Below are positions 42,952-44,176 of a DNA stretch of 44,176 nt, in pieces; within the stretch, counting starts at the first letter, position 1; each line of letters begins with the position of its first letter. This DNA comes from an uncultured Acidobacteriia bacterium (GTDB lineage: Bacteria; Acidobacteriota; Terriglobia; Bryobacterales; Bryobacteraceae). The stretch lies in the NCBI GenBank assembly GCA_903881085.1, contig CAIRSA010000242.1:1-44176 (forward strand). The letters run 5' to 3'. Both the position numbers and the translations under genes were made by a program. The notes below the pieces were generated by a model that was not told where the DNA came from, did not search any database, and saw only the letters and a program-made list of their open reading frames with translations.

Positions 42952-43989
42952 ATGCAAATCAAGAAAGTTCTACTTAGCGCATTTGGCGGAGCTGCGTGCT
43001 GCGCACTCATTCTGACTGCCCAGGAAGCGGCGCCAACCGCTACGGCTCCAGACGGAGGTCAGAAGAAGCAGCGGCCCAAGCGCCCGCCACGGCCCGGTGT
43101 CTCCACGCCAGGCGTGAAGCGCGACATTAAAGCCATTACTCCCGATGCCGTGTTTTCAGCCCCTGGCACGCCGGACTGGCAGGTATCCACTTCAGAGGCG
43201 GAGTGGGTCTCGAATGGTCCCAAGAATTCGCTGCACCGCATGGATCCGAAGAGCAACACAGTGACGGCGGTGATTGAAGTCGGCAAGAAACCTTGCTCGG
43301 GCCTGGCGGCTGGATTCGGTTCCATCTGGGTTCCCAACTGCGCTGACAAAACGATTTCTCGAGTCGACATCAAGACCAATACTGTTGTCGCAACCCTGCA
43401 GGTCTCGCCCTCTGAGAGCGAAGGCGGCATCGCCGCCAGCCAGGATGGCGTTTGGATTGTCAGCGACGCCAAGGGGGTGCTGTCCAAGATCGATCCCAAA
43501 ACAAACACCGTCTCCGCTGAAGTGCCCGTGCCTCCGAAGTCGGCAGGCGTGGTGTTTGGGGATGGCAAGATCTGGGTCACCTCTCCTGACTCCAACATGC
43601 TCACCGGCGTGGATGCTAAGACCAACAAGGTGGTGTTCTCCACGGAAGTCGGTCCGCGGCCGCGTTTCGTTACAGCAGGCGGCGGCTCCATCTGGACCTT
43701 GAATCAAGGCGATGGCACTGTCTCACGGGTGGATGCCAAGACCGGCAAGCTTCTGGCCAACATTGAATGCGGCCTGCCTGGTACGGGCGGTGAGATCGCC
43801 TATGGCGCAGGTTATGTCTGGGCCACTGTGTTTGAAATCCCGATCACGCAGATCGATCCTGCAACCAACAAGGTTGTGAAGCAGTGGTTTGGCGATGGCG
43901 GCGATTCCATCCGAATTGCGCATGGCTCTGTTTGGCTTTCCAACTTGCGCGCTGGAAACGTTTGGCGCTTCAGTCCAGAGCAGCCGTAG
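42952..43989 (+). CDS. Secreted YncE-like beta-propeller protein B, paralogue of the previous gene (345 aa)
   Basis: The signal peptide is MQIKKVLLSAFGGAACCALILTA. A Lys/Pro/Arg-rich linker (KKQRPKRPPRPG) and the shared STPGVKRDIK word precede six blades (SIWVPNCADKTISRVDIKTNTVV, GVWIVSDA, KIWVTSPDS, SIWTLNQ, YVWATVFEIPITQIDPATNKVV, SVWLSNL). It is a tandem duplicate of the gene 7 bp upstream, so the two are co-transcribed. The final 187 bases (43990-44176) show no gene. Confidence 0.85.
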   Translation: MQIKKVLLSAFGGAACCALILTAQEAAPTATAPDGGQKKQRPKRPPRPGVSTPGVKRDIKAITPDAVFSAPGTPDWQVSTSEAEWVSNGPKNSLHRMDPKSNTVTAVIEVGKKPCSGLAAGFGSIWVPNCADKTISRVDIKTNTVVATLQVSPSESEGGIAASQDGVWIVSDAKGVLSKIDPKTNTVSAEVPVPPKSAGVVFGDGKIWVTSPDSNMLTGVDAKTNKVVFSTEVGPRPRFVTAGGGSIWTLNQGDGTVSRVDAKTGKLLANIECGLPGTGGEIAYGAGYVWATVFEIPITQIDPATNKVVKQWFGDGGDSIRIAHGSVWLSNLRAGNVWRFSPEQP

Positions 43990-44176
43990 CAGCGTGGAGG
44001 AAATTGGTGAATCTGCGGAGGTGGAGGTTACTTCTCGAAGAGGGCCGAATGCCATTAGGCCACAGAGTGGCACTCCAATGTCGCTTACATTGCGTTGAAG
44101 AGGCGAGCTTCCGATTGGGTGAGCGATTCATTGGGGCATTGCGGTGGAGGGCAATTGGGGTCCCAAATGCGACGCG

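Overview
The window looks like an Acidobacteriota chromosome segment, probably of the Solibacter/Bryobacter type. This rests on the right-hand third: a very large Oar-like TonB receptor with a carboxypeptidase-regulatory-like N-terminus, a DUF1501 / planctomycete-type cytochrome (PSCyt1-DUF1549-DUF1553) pair, a DUF885 lipoprotein, an LPMO-like secreted protein and two YncE-like propellers. Assignment is by recognition of protein families only. A tRNA-Arg(UCU) gene at 26963-27039 (minus strand) divides the window: everything to its left reads as an integrated accessory element, everything to its right as ordinary chromosome.  Left part, 1-26962 (genomic island). The inner end next to the tRNA carries a satellite/integrative-element core: small gene (21739), OB-fold-like protein (22337), archaeo-eukaryotic-type primase-polymerase (22892), D5/P4-type SF3 helicase (23823) and a tyrosine integrase (25707) whose first catalytic arginine position is glycine. 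Further left lies a cargo zone rich in probable defence and stress genes: a gluzincin-like metalloprotein next to a one-domain sliding-clamp-like protein (880-2235), a TIR-like protein (3693), a DRT2-like reverse transcriptase (7432-8709) preceded by a strongly structured non-coding stretch, a three-gene overlapping operon of unknown protein + HTH-ImmA/IrrE protease + DUF3644 protein (9335-12198) with a palindromic operator candidate upstream, a serine resolvase followed by a NADAR-like (DarT1-antitoxin type) protein (12332-13731), a WG-repeat protein, an HD phosphohydrolase and several tiny zinc-ribbon proteins. The other end of the island (the duplicate of the tRNA 3' end) is not visible and is probably outside the window.  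Two insertion sequences sit in the island: an IS3-family element (5464-7102) that cut a small zinc-ribbon gene in two, with the frame restored exactly if a 2-bp CG duplication is removed, and an IS630-family element (19559-20703) flanked by TA. A diverged tandem array with a 117/120-bp period lies at about 20965-21530, and a 20-bp perfect inverted repeat at 18207-18290.  Right part, 27040-44176 (chromosome). A DUF885 lipoprotein and an LPMO-like protein run rightwards; a DUF4143 AAA ATPase, then a metallo-beta-lactamase-fold protein overlapping the end of the TonB receptor gene, run leftwards; a strong hairpin terminator separates the receptor from the DUF1501 - PSCyt/DUF1549/DUF1553 operon; and two tandem secreted propeller proteins run rightwards to the end.  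Main points for a second look: the RT plus structured upstream RNA, the HTH-ImmA/DUF3644 operon, the metalloprotein/clamp-like pair, the disrupted zinc-ribbon gene, the integrase active-site change, and the repeat array.
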